From RZZS01 sp964491785 (GTDB lineage: Bacteria; Pseudomonadota; Alphaproteobacteria; Micavibrionales; Micavibrionaceae): 64,000 bases of DNA. This document shows positions 23,750 through 32,226 of the stretch, piece after piece. Below the pieces are notes generated by a model, which saw nothing but the letters and a program-made list of their open reading frames with translations, was not told where the DNA came from and searched no databases. The stretch covers positions 1-64,000 of the forward strand of contig CAZBGS010000003.1 of NCBI GenBank assembly GCA_964491785.1, in the 5' to 3' direction. Numbering within the stretch: the stretch's first letter is position 1; each line of letters opens with the position of its first letter. The position numbers and the translations under genes are program-made.

Positions 23750-23780
23750 AAAAAAGCGGCCTTAAAGCCGCTTTTTTTAT
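23750..23780. terminator. Bidirectional intrinsic terminator
   Basis: AAAAAAGCGGC and GCCGCTTTTTTT form a hairpin with A and T runs on either side. It serves the sigma gene and the convergent DUF1328 gene. Confidence 0.85.
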
Positions 23781-23795
23781 TTATGGCATTTACTC

Positions 23796-23972
23796 TCACA
23801 CCGGAGGTCGCCTGCCGCGAAGCACATGAATGATAGCGGCGACCACGAAGAGAACCAGAAAGACCACGAACAATATTTTGGCAATCTCAGCTGACGCCGC
23901 CGCAACCCCGCCAAAACCGAAAAACGCGGCCACAAGCGCAATTACCAGAAACAAAACTGCAAGTTGGAGCAT
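23796..23972 (-). CDS. DUF1328 small membrane protein
   Basis: 58 residues, nearly all hydrophobic: MLQLAVLFLVIALVAAFFGF then a Gly/Ala-rich turn and IAKILFVVFLVLFVVAAIIH. This is the DUF1328 (YtjA-like) pattern. ATG 23972 follows AAAGGATAG; the longer frame to 23999 has no ribosome site. An EcfG-type promoter lies at 24020-24045. Confidence 0.85.
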   Translation of the reverse strand: MLQLAVLFLVIALVAAFFGFGGVAAASAEIAKILFVVFLVLFVVAAIIHVLRGRRPPV

Positions 23973-24019
23973 CTTGCTATCCTTTCTTATTAAGAACATT
24001 CAAATATTTCATTGACTTC

Positions 24020-24045
24020 AACCGAATGCCGTCAATTCCAGTTCC
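24020..24045 (-). promoter_or_regulatory. EcfG-type promoter of the DUF1328 gene
   Basis: Minus strand GGAAC, 17 bases, GGTTG, 48 bases before the start. Confidence 0.65.
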
Positions 24046-24058
24046 AACCATTTTTTAC

Positions 24059-24083
24059 GGAACTTTCTTCAAGTTATGTCGTA
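24059..24083 (+). promoter_or_regulatory. Probable EcfG-type promoter of the anti-sigma-like gene
   Basis: GGAAC (24059-24063), 16 bases, CGTA (24080-24083): one mismatch in the -10. It is divergent from the DUF1328 promoter. The 89 bases to the start at 24172 hold no other feature I can support. Confidence 0.5.
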
Positions 24084-24171
24084 AGGCAGAGCAAGCTTGT
24101 TAAATACGGCGTTATCCGTTAAAAAAAGATCATACTGTTAATAGAGCAGGGATAAAACGGATAGCGCTTCT

Positions 24172-24372
24172 ATGCAAAAGAAGAAATACGGTAAGGAATT
24201 GACCGATCTGGATATACAGTCCCTTGCAGATGGCCAGTGCCAGGAAGAGACTGAGAAGAAAAGAATAATTGAGGCGATAATGTCCTGCCCCCTGGCAATG
24301 GCCAGACTGGATGAACTCCTTCGCCAGAACGGCTTGCTGAAAAACTGGTGGCAGTTAATCCGCAAAGATTAA
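24172..24372 (+). CDS. Short anti-sigma-factor-like protein
   Basis: 66 residues. The pattern ELTDLDIQSLADGQC, then a charged helix and MSCPLAMARLDELLRQNGLL resembles the N-terminal domain of ECF anti-sigma factors (ITxxDLxAyvDGxL...), without the HxxxCxxC zinc motif and without the membrane helix and periplasmic part. It lies 445 bases downstream of the sigma gene, behind its own EcfG-like promoter. A soluble feedback regulator is possible. The ribosome site is weak. Confidence 0.5.
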   Translation: MQKKKYGKELTDLDIQSLADGQCQEETEKKRIIEAIMSCPLAMARLDELLRQNGLLKNWWQLIRKD

Positions 24373-25778
24373 GCTGCCTCCAACCCCGGCAAGTCCATAT
24401 ACGGCTGCTCCCAGCCATGCGTTCCCATGCGCCTTTCGGGCACAGTGCCGTCCCACCTCTTTGGCATTATAAGTATGGATTCATCGACCGGCGAATATTC
24501 GATTCCGGCAAGTTTCCCGGCTTCCCTGATGAATCCCCATTCGCTTGGCGCGATCTCGGTTCTGTGCGTCGTCCCTGCAAACATGCCGTAATGGCCGCCC
24601 TTATATACACCATGACGCTTGCCGTACGACGATATACCCGGCGTCATGGCATGAGCGGCAAGAGTATGTCCCGGAGGCGATATGTCATCTTTCGATCCTT
24701 CCACTACGAAAAGCGGACAGGTCACATGCGCCGGATTTACAACCCTGCCGAACAGCGACAACTCGCCAAGCGCAAGCGCAGGACGAATGAAAACATTCTT
24801 TACAGTCTCTTCATAATATTCCCACGGCATACTCAGAACGCTTCCGTACTCCCGGTAAAAATCATAAATCTTGTCGGAATCCGCCTTTTGGTTGACGGTA
24901 TCCGCCTCCCATGCCTTGCGGAATTTATCCTGGTGGCGGCTCATATTCATCATCATAAAACAAGCCAGAAGTTTATGGCCCGGGATAACTTCGCGGCCAG
25001 CCCCTCTTTTTCCGAAAGGAACAAAATCTTGCATAAGCCTTTTTATTTCCGGAAACGGAGTGGTTTCGGCAAAGTCGGTGACACTGCACGAAGCTGTACG
25101 AGTATCAACCGGCCCCGCTACCAGAGTCATGCTCAGAGGCTGGGATCCCGGTTCGGTCTCCGCAATATACGACACAACAGCAAGTGTAGGCACTGTCGCC
25201 TGACAAATAGAGACAACATGCGCGTTTTTATGTTTTGTAAGAAACTTGTACACATCGCCGCAATATCCGCTGGTGAGATCGAATGATCCCGCGCTCAAAG
25301 GCACATCAGCTGCATCCTTCCACCGCGCGATATACGTATCATGATGAGGAAGATACAGCCCCACTTTTTCTCGTAAGAGAGTCGCATGATGCCCGGTATA
25401 AGGCGAAAACAGAATTACCTTGGGGTCGTTTCTTTCCTCACCTTTCGGAAATTGCCTTTTAAAATGCACAAGATCGCAAAAAGCCGTACTTTCGTCTATC
25501 TCTTCAATGATCGGGACTCTTTTTCCATCGATCAGCGTTTGATCGTATCCAAATTCCGGACTCCCGAATTCTTCGGTGAAAAATGAATATTGCTTCAGCG
25601 TTGCTTCGCACATCTTTGCGAACAGGTACTGGGGGGATTTCTTTCCACCTGCCAGAACTATTGAGTCGGCAACGGCCTCAAGAAATTGGGCGTTCATTTT
25701 TGCAACAGGACTTGTAGGCCTCAGCCACTGATCCATCCAATAGGCAATCTGATAAGGAAACATAAACGCAGAATACAT
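24369..25778 (-). CDS. phaZ: Intracellular poly(3-hydroxyalkanoate) depolymerase
   Basis: 469 residues of alpha/beta-hydrolase type. The nucleophile elbow is SICQATVPTLA, where intracellular PhaZ depolymerases have Cys instead of Ser, and LSMTLVAGPVDTR follows, as in the PhaZ family. GGHYGMFAG near the C-terminus would supply the catalytic His. It mobilises stored polyhydroxyalkanoate. GGGAGAG precedes ATG 25778; the frame open to 25889 is leader only. No synthase gene is in the window. The stop overlaps the stop of the anti-sigma-like gene by 4 bases. Confidence 0.85.
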   Translation of the reverse strand: MYSAFMFPYQIAYWMDQWLRPTSPVAKMNAQFLEAVADSIVLAGGKKSPQYLFAKMCEATLKQYSFFTEEFGSPEFGYDQTLIDGKRVPIIEEIDESTAFCDLVHFKRQFPKGEERNDPKVILFSPYTGHHATLLREKVGLYLPHHDTYIARWKDAADVPLSAGSFDLTSGYCGDVYKFLTKHKNAHVVSICQATVPTLAVVSYIAETEPGSQPLSMTLVAGPVDTRTASCSVTDFAETTPFPEIKRLMQDFVPFGKRGAGREVIPGHKLLACFMMMNMSRHQDKFRKAWEADTVNQKADSDKIYDFYREYGSVLSMPWEYYEETVKNVFIRPALALGELSLFGRVVNPAHVTCPLFVVEGSKDDISPPGHTLAAHAMTPGISSYGKRHGVYKGGHYGMFAGTTHRTEIAPSEWGFIREAGKLAGIEYSPVDESILIMPKRWDGTVPERRMGTHGWEQPYMDLPGLEAA

Positions 25779-25800
25779 ATTACTCTCCCTGTTAATTTTT

Positions 25801-25820
25801 TGTTGTTTTACAGAACAACA
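25801..25820. promoter_or_regulatory. Perfect inverted repeat in the phaZ leader
   Basis: TGTTGTT and AACAACA enclose six bases, just upstream of the phaZ ribosome site. It could be a regulator-binding site or an mRNA hairpin; the binding protein is unknown. Confidence 0.4.
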
Positions 25821-25930
25821 CAGTTTGAAAAATTTGTCCAGAAAAATAGTTATTAATGTCAATGATTTATAAAGTCTTGAAATTCTCAAGTGCTTCTGTT
25901 AAAAAACCCGCATAGTCGAAAAGACTAGAA

Positions 25931-26006
<76 letters not shown>

Positions 26007-26143
26007 TTGCTGGCTTCAAGGCAATGGCAGTTTTTCTGCTTCAAAGATCGCCGGACTTTCACCCCGGATAATAGCAGCCTCCCCCTTCGCGCCGGTGGAC
26101 GCGTGATGTTCGTTCCGCTATAAGAAAAGTCGGGGAGAAACAC

Positions 26144-28771
26144 ATGCATTCACAATCAACGCTATTCAGGATCGCCCGCCTGACACTGCTGGCAGGCGCC
26201 GCTGTTAATATCTTCATGCTTCCGGCCCCGGCAAAGGCATCTTCTGCCGCCCCCGACGAGGCCGCACGTAACGAGGAACAAAAACCTGAAGATGAAAACA
26301 GCAACCTGAAAAAAAATAAAAATAAAAAAGAAGACGCTCACGAAATCCCGGATCCTGAAGAACTCTCCAAAATCGAACCCGAAGCCGGCCCCGCGCTGCT
26401 TGGTTTCCCGGCCCTGGCTGGACTCGGCGGCGCTGCCGCCGCAGGCGGCATAGCGGCAGCAGCCGCCGGAGGTGGAGGCGGTGACGATGGTGATAACAGC
26501 AGTTCCGGCTCCGGAGGATCTCCTCCGCCTGCCGACGGCGGCAACCCCGGCCCTGTTGCCGATACCGAAGCCGGCGCTCAGGCGGGATTGTCCACCATAA
26601 AGGCGAACGATGCTCACTCGCGCGGCTTCACCGGAAACGGCATCACGATCGGGTTTCTCGATAGCGGTATCGACACCGGCCATAACGAATTCTCAGGCCG
26701 TGTAACCGGCTGCTTCAATGCGGACACCGGCGAGGAAGGATGCGGCAAAATCGATATTCACTGGCATGCCGCCCACGTGGCCGGGATCGCCGCCGCCTCC
26801 AGAAACAATAACGGCATGATGGGAGTGGCCTATAACTCTTCGATCCTCAACGCCGATATCTTTGTCGCCAATGGTAGCGGCGGACAGATATATGGCGTCG
26901 GCTGGAACAAACAGGCCGACGCTGTGAACTGGATAGTCGCCAACGGGGCGAAAATCACCAACAACAGCTACGGCATTTTGGCCTATGACAGCTATGATCC
27001 CCAGAACGTATTAGATGCCTTCAATCCGGCCACCACCGCTATCGGCGCGTCCTACGACAATGCAATCAACAACGGCGTCATAATGGTCTGGGCCGCAGGC
27101 AACGATAGCGAAAACCAGCCGATCCTCCCCGCCGCCCTGCCGATCTTCTACCCGCAATGGGAAGACCTGTGGGTCGCGGTAACCGCCGTCACCAGAAACG
27201 GCAGCGCCCTCGCCTCTTACGCAAACAAATGCGGCAACGCCGCCTCCTTCTGCATAGCCGCCCCCGGCAGCAGCATCTATTCCGCCTATAGCGGTAACAT
27301 GTATGCGATAGCTTCCGGAACCTCAATGGCAACGCCGCATGTCAGCGGCGCGCTTGCAGTCCTGCTCGAAGCCTTCGGCCCCGGCACACCCACCAACAAG
27401 ACGCCCGGAGAAATCGTAGACCTGATGTTCGCCACCGCCAACAAAAGCGGTATCTACGCCGACGCGCAAACATACGGCCAGGGGCTGCTCGATCTTGAGA
27501 AAGCGACAAGACCGGACGCCGCCACCCTCGCCTTCCCGACCGCGCAGGGCTTTACCTCTGGCGCGCAGCTTGCCTCCCTGACCTCCATCCAGCTGGGCCA
27601 TGCCTTCGGCGATGCGGCCTCTCTGGCTATGGCCGGGAAGCAGGCCGGAGCGGTTGACAAATACGGCCGGGTATTCCTGATCGATCTGGGCGGCCTGTCC
27701 TCCGGCGCCGCCGCCGCTACCGACGGGCGCAGGCTCATCCGCAACTTCACCGGTGACGACGACCTGAAAACCCTTGCCCTCTCCCCCCGATCCAGCATCA
27801 GCTTTTCTTTCTCCGATACCCCTTCCGCCGGACAGCCTCCCTCGCCGCAGCCTGGCAAATTGTCCGTTAAAAACGAGATCGGCTCAAAAGGCAGCCTTAC
27901 CATCGGCTACGGCTTCAATCCCGGCGATTCCCTCGGACTTCAGGCGGGCGGCGCGATGAACCGCTCTCTTCTGGCCGCGATGGAGCAAAGCGTGAACCCG
28001 TGGTTCGACTTCGCCGGAACGCAGGCATTCAGCGCTGGAATGGAATTCCGCCCGGAACCCGGAAGTGGGGGCCTTTCACTGCGCCCCGCCACTTTCTTCA
28101 GCAATGAAACAAAAGATGACCCGTTCTACGGCTCCGGCCCGTCGACACAAAAAGACACGGTTTCCGGAACCGCTCTCGAAGCCGGATACAAAACGGCGGA
28201 CGGACGCCTGAACATTTCCGTTCTTTCCGGCTCGATCAGGGAAAGCGAGAACGTCCTCGGCACCCAAAGCAGCGGCGCTCTGGCCGCTGGCGGCGACACC
28301 TCCACTTTCTTCGCCGGCCCGTCCGCCAGCCTCGCAATTAACGAAAGCATCAGACTTGTCGGCACATGGCAGGCCGGCTGGACGGACGTGAAGCACTCAT
28401 CCGGTTCGATGCTCTCGGATTTCTCATCTTTCCGATCGGACAGCTTCACCATCGGCCTTACCGGCAACGGAGTCTTCAAAATGTCGGACGAATGGGGACT
28501 TCTCCTCCACCAGCCTCTGAGAGTGAACGAGGCGAAAGCCACTCTGACAACGGCAGCAGGCCGTGACGATAACGGCCAGCCGCTGCTTGTATCCGAACGC
28601 GTGACTCTGACGCCTTCAGGCCGGGAGATTAACATCCAAACCTTCTACAGCGCCAACATCAGCGAAAAACAAAACTTCTCGACCGGAATCATGCTGCGCC
28701 TGGAACCCGGCCACAACGCCAGCGCCGACACCGAAACCATCGCCATGGCACGATACCGTCTGAAGTTTTAG
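26144..28771 (+). CDS. Secreted subtilisin-like (S8) serine protease with autotransporter-like C-terminus
   Basis: 875 residues. A signal region (residues 1-32) is followed by a Glu/Lys-rich stretch and a Gly/Ala/Pro linker (about 85-140). The S8 domain spans about 150-460 with catalytic Asp D173 (FLDSGIDTGH), His H208 in WHAAHVAGI (HAAH instead of the usual HGTH), oxyanion Asn N320 (AAGND) and Ser S394 (SGTSMATPHVSG). The C-terminal half is beta rich and ends in MARYRLKF, consistent with an outer-membrane translocator barrel. GGGGAGAAA precedes the start. Confidence 0.87.
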   Translation: MHSQSTLFRIARLTLLAGAAVNIFMLPAPAKASSAAPDEAARNEEQKPEDENSNLKKNKNKKEDAHEIPDPEELSKIEPEAGPALLGFPALAGLGGAAAAGGIAAAAAGGGGGDDGDNSSSGSGGSPPPADGGNPGPVADTEAGAQAGLSTIKANDAHSRGFTGNGITIGFLDSGIDTGHNEFSGRVTGCFNADTGEEGCGKIDIHWHAAHVAGIAAASRNNNGMMGVAYNSSILNADIFVANGSGGQIYGVGWNKQADAVNWIVANGAKITNNSYGILAYDSYDPQNVLDAFNPATTAIGASYDNAINNGVIMVWAAGNDSENQPILPAALPIFYPQWEDLWVAVTAVTRNGSALASYANKCGNAASFCIAAPGSSIYSAYSGNMYAIASGTSMATPHVSGALAVLLEAFGPGTPTNKTPGEIVDLMFATANKSGIYADAQTYGQGLLDLEKATRPDAATLAFPTAQGFTSGAQLASLTSIQLGHAFGDAASLAMAGKQAGAVDKYGRVFLIDLGGLSSGAAAATDGRRLIRNFTGDDDLKTLALSPRSSISFSFSDTPSAGQPPSPQPGKLSVKNEIGSKGSLTIGYGFNPGDSLGLQAGGAMNRSLLAAMEQSVNPWFDFAGTQAFSAGMEFRPEPGSGGLSLRPATFFSNETKDDPFYGSGPSTQKDTVSGTALEAGYKTADGRLNISVLSGSIRESENVLGTQSSGALAAGGDTSTFFAGPSASLAINESIRLVGTWQAGWTDVKHSSGSMLSDFSSFRSDSFTIGLTGNGVFKMSDEWGLLLHQPLRVNEAKATLTTAAGRDDNGQPLLVSERVTLTPSGREINIQTFYSANISEKQNFSTGIMLRLEPGHNASADTETIAMARYRLKF

Positions 28772-28802
28772 AACCTCGGTCTATCAGGCTGAAACTTATC
28801 GT

Positions 28803-29366
28803 TCAATGCCATCTTTTCAACGCATTACCGGTATCGGCCCCCAGTAGTTCCAGACTTCTCGCAACCGTCTGGTCAATGGCTTCCTCCAGCGAGGAAGGCT
28901 TCACGTAAAACGCCGTTACCGGCGGGGCAATAATCCCGCCCATCTCCGTAACCGCCGCCATCGACCGCAGATGCCCGAGATGCAGCGGGCTTTCGCGCAC
29001 CATCAGCGCCAGACGGCGGCGTTCCTTCAAAGTCACATCGGCGGCACGAATGAGCAGGTTATCGGTTATGCCGTGCGCTATCGCCGAAAGCGTATGCACC
29101 GAACAAGGCGCTATCAGCATTCCTTCCGCCCTGAACGAGCCGCTGGCGATAGCAGCGCCAACATTGTCTATATCGTAATGCACATCGGCCAGCGCCCGCA
29201 CGTCATCAGGATCCATCGACAGCTCCATGTCGATGGTCTTTTCAGCAGCGCGGGTAATCACCAGATGCGTTTCTACATCCTCTTGCGTTTTTAGCATCTC
29301 CAGCGCCCGCAGCCCGTAAACCGCCCCCGAAGCGCCTGAAATTCCAATAATGATGCGTTTTTGCAT
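28803..29366 (-). CDS. ubiX: Flavin prenyltransferase
   Basis: 187 residues of the UbiX/Pad1 flavodoxin-like fold: IIIGISGASGAVYGLRALEML at the N-terminus binds FMN, then VHYDIDNVGAAIASGSF, IAPCSVHTLSAIAHGITDNLL and LMVRESPLHLGHLR. It makes prenylated FMN, the cofactor of UbiD. ATG 29366 is chosen: AAGGA lies upstream, while the frame open to 29390 begins inside a palindromic repeat. It is separated from ubiD by the GIY-YIG unit. Confidence 0.93.
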   Translation of the reverse strand: MQKRIIIGISGASGAVYGLRALEMLKTQEDVETHLVITRAAEKTIDMELSMDPDDVRALADVHYDIDNVGAAIASGSFRAEGMLIAPCSVHTLSAIAHGITDNLLIRAADVTLKERRRLALMVRESPLHLGHLRSMAAVTEMGGIIAPPVTAFYVKPSSLEEAIDQTVARSLELLGADTGNALKRWH

Positions 29367-29384
29367 TTTTTTATATTCCTTAAC

Positions 29385-29523
29385 CGTCATACCGGCGAAA
29401 GCCGGGGGCCGTTGTGAGTCTAATCCATGCAGTATGGATTCCGGCTTTCGCCGGAATGACGCTACTGAGGTTGCTTGACAGTATCTTTCCTCAAGTCGTC
29501 ATACCGGCGAAAGCCGGTATCCA
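29385..29523. repeat. Palindromic repeat cluster, left flank of the GIY-YIG gene
   Basis: Three palindromes built on ATTCCGGC-TTTC-GCCGGAAT or a close variant (ATACCGGC...GCCGGTAT), joined by the spacer GCTACTGAGGTTGCTTGACA that recurs at 29881 and, inverted, at 32309-32328. Confidence 0.9.
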
Positions 29524-29537
29524 TAGACAGGCCGTTT

Positions 29538-29828
29538 TTAGAATAGCATTTCATACAAATCTCTCCAGTCCGGATTCGACTTTTCAATCAGTTCATTTTT
29601 CCATTGCCGCTTCCAGTCTTTCATCTGCTTTTCGCGGGTAATGGCAGATTCAGCATCATCATGAGGCTCAAAATAAACTAGCTGTTTAACGCCATGTTCT
29701 TTGGTAAATCCGTCAGCAAGCCCTTCCCTATGCTCGTAAGCCCGCTTTGGTAAATTTGATGTTACCCCGATATATAATGTTCCGTAACGTTTGCTGGCCA
29801 TTATGTAGACGAAGAAATTCTTTTCCAT
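29538..29828 (-). CDS. GIY-YIG nuclease family protein within a repeat unit
   Basis: 96 residues, a single GIY-YIG domain. The motif appears as VYIMASKRYGTLYIGVTSN (variant YIM for GIY and YIG as given), then NLPKRAYEHREG, an acidic ITREKQMKDWKRQWK helix and the C-terminus NPDWRDLYEMLF. AGGGGA lies just upstream of the start. Such short proteins may cut DNA, but most are uncharacterised. The gene sits between two direct copies of an approximately 70-base palindrome-spacer unit, and its last 18 codons recur in a truncated inverted copy at 32170. It interrupts the ubiX-ubiD pair. Confidence 0.88.
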   Translation of the reverse strand: MEKNFFVYIMASKRYGTLYIGVTSNLPKRAYEHREGLADGFTKEHGVKQLVYFEPHDDAESAITREKQMKDWKRQWKNELIEKSNPDWRDLYEMLF

Positions 29829-29848
29829 TAATTCCCCTAACCTTCTAT

Positions 29849-29998
29849 GCCGTATGGATTCCGGCTTTCGCCGGAATGACGCTACTGAGGTTGCTTGACA
29901 GTATTATACTTTCCTCAAGTCGTCACCCCGGTGAAAACCGGGGTCTATTGTGACTATCGTTAAATCCGTATGGATTCCGGCTTGCGCCGGAATGACTG
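29849..29998. repeat. Palindromic repeat cluster, right flank of the GIY-YIG gene
   Basis: The first part repeats 29432-29500 in direct orientation with a 4-base difference in the spacer. It is followed by degenerate palindromes (CCCCGG-TGAAAA-CCGGGG; ATTCCGGC-TTGC-GCCGGAAT). The cluster ends next to the ubiD stop. Confidence 0.9.
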
Positions 29999-30001
29999 GG
30001 A

Positions 30002-31504
30002 CTAGAAAAGTTTTCCCCACATCTCATCTACCCGGCGGACGACATCCTCGTCCATCGTAAGCAACCGGCCCCACTCACGGGTGGTCTCGGAACCAATCTT
30101 GGTGGTGGCATCAATCCCGAGCTTGCCTCCAAGTCCGCTAACCGGAGAGGCGAAATCGAGATAATCCATCGGCGTGTTTTCGACAATCATAAGATCACGC
30201 GAAGCGTCCATCCTTGTCGATACCGCCCACATCACATCCTCCCACTTGCGGGCGTCGATATCCTCGTCAACGACGATAATCATCTTCGTATAGGAGAACT
30301 GATACAGATGCGACCAAAGCCCCATCATGATCCGCCGCGCATGCCCCGGATAGCGCTTTTTCAAAGAAACGACCGCGATCCGGTACGAACAGGCTTCCGG
30401 CGGCAGATAACAATCGACGATCTCGGGAAACTGCTGCTGCAACAGCGGCAGAAACACATCCCCCAGCGCCTGCGCCATGATCGAAGGCTCGTCCGGCGGC
30501 CTGCCGGTATAGGTCGAGAGATAGACCGCGTCCTTGCGCATGGTAATGGCAGTCACGTTGAAGACAGGGAATTCCTCGACGCTGTTGAAGTATCCTGTAT
30601 GGTCGCCGTAAGGCCCCTCGGGAAGAGTTTCGCCGGCCGATACATAACCCTCGATAACGATTTCCGCATTGGCCGGAACCATCAGCGGAACTGTCCGGCA
30701 GGAAGCAAGGGAAAGTTTCTCTCCCCGCAATATGCCCGAATAATGATACTCGGAAAAATCGTCCGGAACCGGCGTCACCGCCGCAAGTATGGTCGCCGGA
30801 TCCGCCCCGATCACGACCGCCACAGGCATATCCTTGCCCTCCGCCTGCCACAGCCTGTGATGCTGCGCCCCTCCCCTGTGAGAAAGCCAGCGCATGATCG
30901 CCTTGTTCCTCCCGGCCACCTGCATACGGTAGACGCCAAGGTTATAAGCTCCGGCATCCTCGCTTTCCGGCCTGCGCGTGGCCACCAGCCCCCAGGTGAT
31001 CAGCGGCGCCGGCTCCCCGCTCCAGCAGGTCTGCACCGGCAGCTTGCCTAAATCCGCCTGCTCCCCCTTCAAGATAACTTCGTGAACCTGCGCGCGGCGG
31101 ACGACATTCGGGTTCATGGCAAGCGCACTTTTGAGCATCGGCAACTTGCCCAGCGTATCCATCACCCCGCTTGGCATCTCCGGCTGCTTCATCGAACAAA
31201 GCCATCGGCCGAAATCGATCAGGTTGTCAGGTTTGATGCCAAGCCCCTTTGCGGTACGTTCCACGGTGCCGAACAAATTGACCAGCACCGGAACGGGGCT
31301 GACAGCGCCATCTGCCAGAACCGGCTTTTCCAGTAACAATGCCGGCCCGCCTTCGGCCAGCACCCGGCGGTGAATTTCTGTAACTTCATGAACCGTGGAT
31401 ACAGGCTCGGCAACACGGACAAGCTGGCCCGTCCGCTCCAGTTCCTGCATGAAATCACGCAATGAATTATATGGCTTGTCTTTTTTCATTCTGTTTTTAT
31501 ACAT
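30002..31504 (-). CDS. ubiD: UbiD-family decarboxylase (3-octaprenyl-4-hydroxybenzoate decarboxylase)
   Basis: 500 residues with the UbiD layout: YNSLRDFMQELERTGQLVRV at the start, YNLGVYRMQVAGRNKAIMRW, the prenyl-FMN and catalytic region (EGPYGDHTGYF, with the E-x-R type acid/base residues in the family), and a C-terminal ASPVSGLGGKLGIDATTK. It removes the carboxyl group of the ubiquinone precursor using prenylated FMN from UbiX. The start may be ATG 31504 or the Met five codons in (31489); neither ribosome site is strong. Divergent from ubiT. Confidence 0.92.
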   Translation of the reverse strand: MYKNRMKKDKPYNSLRDFMQELERTGQLVRVAEPVSTVHEVTEIHRRVLAEGGPALLLEKPVLADGAVSPVPVLVNLFGTVERTAKGLGIKPDNLIDFGRWLCSMKQPEMPSGVMDTLGKLPMLKSALAMNPNVVRRAQVHEVILKGEQADLGKLPVQTCWSGEPAPLITWGLVATRRPESEDAGAYNLGVYRMQVAGRNKAIMRWLSHRGGAQHHRLWQAEGKDMPVAVVIGADPATILAAVTPVPDDFSEYHYSGILRGEKLSLASCRTVPLMVPANAEIVIEGYVSAGETLPEGPYGDHTGYFNSVEEFPVFNVTAITMRKDAVYLSTYTGRPPDEPSIMAQALGDVFLPLLQQQFPEIVDCYLPPEACSYRIAVVSLKKRYPGHARRIMMGLWSHLYQFSYTKMIIVVDEDIDARKWEDVMWAVSTRMDASRDLMIVENTPMDYLDFASPVSGLGGKLGIDATTKIGSETTREWGRLLTMDEDVVRRVDEMWGKLF

Positions 31505-31557
31505 GTTTGGATAACGGTTTGCAGACTTTTTATTAAGAGCCTTTTCGAGGATTTAAA

Positions 31558-32073
31558 ATGAATAAAACAAACATATCCATCGACTACCCAAAGATAACGA
31601 AGCTTTTGCTACGGCCCCTGCCGTTGTTTCCGCTGCGGCCTCTGCTTGTTCATATAGTCACACTGGTGGCGGAAAAACACCCGGAGCTGTTCCAGAGGCT
31701 TGGCGAGCACGCTGAAAAGATTTTTCTTATAGAACCTACTGATCTGCCATTTGCCTTTGTTTTGAAACCTTTTCCGGATTACCCGGAACTGGAAGCTGTA
31801 CGCGCATTTGATAACATTAAATACGACGCCAGAATTTCCGGCCCGCTTTTCAAGCTGCTTGATCTGGTCGAAGGCCGCCTTGACGGCGATGCGATGTTTT
31901 TCTCCCGCGATCTTGTCATCGAAGGCGATACCGAAGCCGTTCTGGCCCTGCGCAACGCCCTGGACGACACAGAAGGCGACCTGATCGACGAGATAGTCGA
32001 CTCGCTCGGTCTTTTTTCCTTGCCCGCACGGCATACCGTGACTATGTACCGCAGAATGAGAGACAGGCTATAA
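31558..32073 (+). CDS. ubiT: Ubiquinone biosynthesis accessory factor with SCP2 domain
   Basis: 171 residues: a Pro/Leu-rich N-terminal part (LLLRPLPLFPLRPLLVHIV) and an SCP2 lipid-binding fold (IEPTDLPFAFVLKPFP, FSRDLVIEGDTEAVLALRNALDD). UbiT is the lipid-binding partner of UbiU and UbiV in the oxygen-independent ubiquinone pathway. It is encoded beside ubiD and upstream of ubiU, which supports the call. The gap to ubiU is taken up by the palindromic repeats and the GIY-YIG remnant. Confidence 0.87.
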   Translation: MNKTNISIDYPKITKLLLRPLPLFPLRPLLVHIVTLVAEKHPELFQRLGEHAEKIFLIEPTDLPFAFVLKPFPDYPELEAVRAFDNIKYDARISGPLFKLLDLVEGRLDGDAMFFSRDLVIEGDTEAVLALRNALDDTEGDLIDEIVDSLGLFSLPARHTVTMYRRMRDRL

Positions 32074-32133
32074 ACCACTAATAAATCTGCGGGCATGATA
32101 TGATTCAACCTGATCGTCCAGTGCAATAATTAC

Positions 32134-32168
32134 TGTCATTCCGGCGCAAGCCGGAATCCATACGGTAT
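32134..32168. repeat. Palindromic repeat, outer end of the inverted GIY-YIG copy
   Basis: GTCATTCCGGC-GCAA-GCCGGAAT followed by CCATACGGTAT: the reverse complement of the end of the 29.9 kb cluster. Confidence 0.85.
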
Positions 32169-32169
32169 T

Positions 32170-32226
32170 GAACTGATTGAAAAGTCGAATCCGGACTGGA
32201 GAGATTTGTATGAAATGCTATTCTAA
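32170..32226 (+). pseudogene. 3' remnant of a GIY-YIG gene in an inverted repeat unit
   Basis: The 57 bases encode ELIEKSNPDWRDLYEMLF and a stop, identical to residues 79-96 of the GIY-YIG protein at 29538-29828. The first 78 codons are missing; a palindrome is joined directly to codon 79. The flank past the stop also matches (TTCTAAAAACG, then the ATACCGGC palindrome). The orientation is opposite to the intact unit. Confidence 0.92.
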
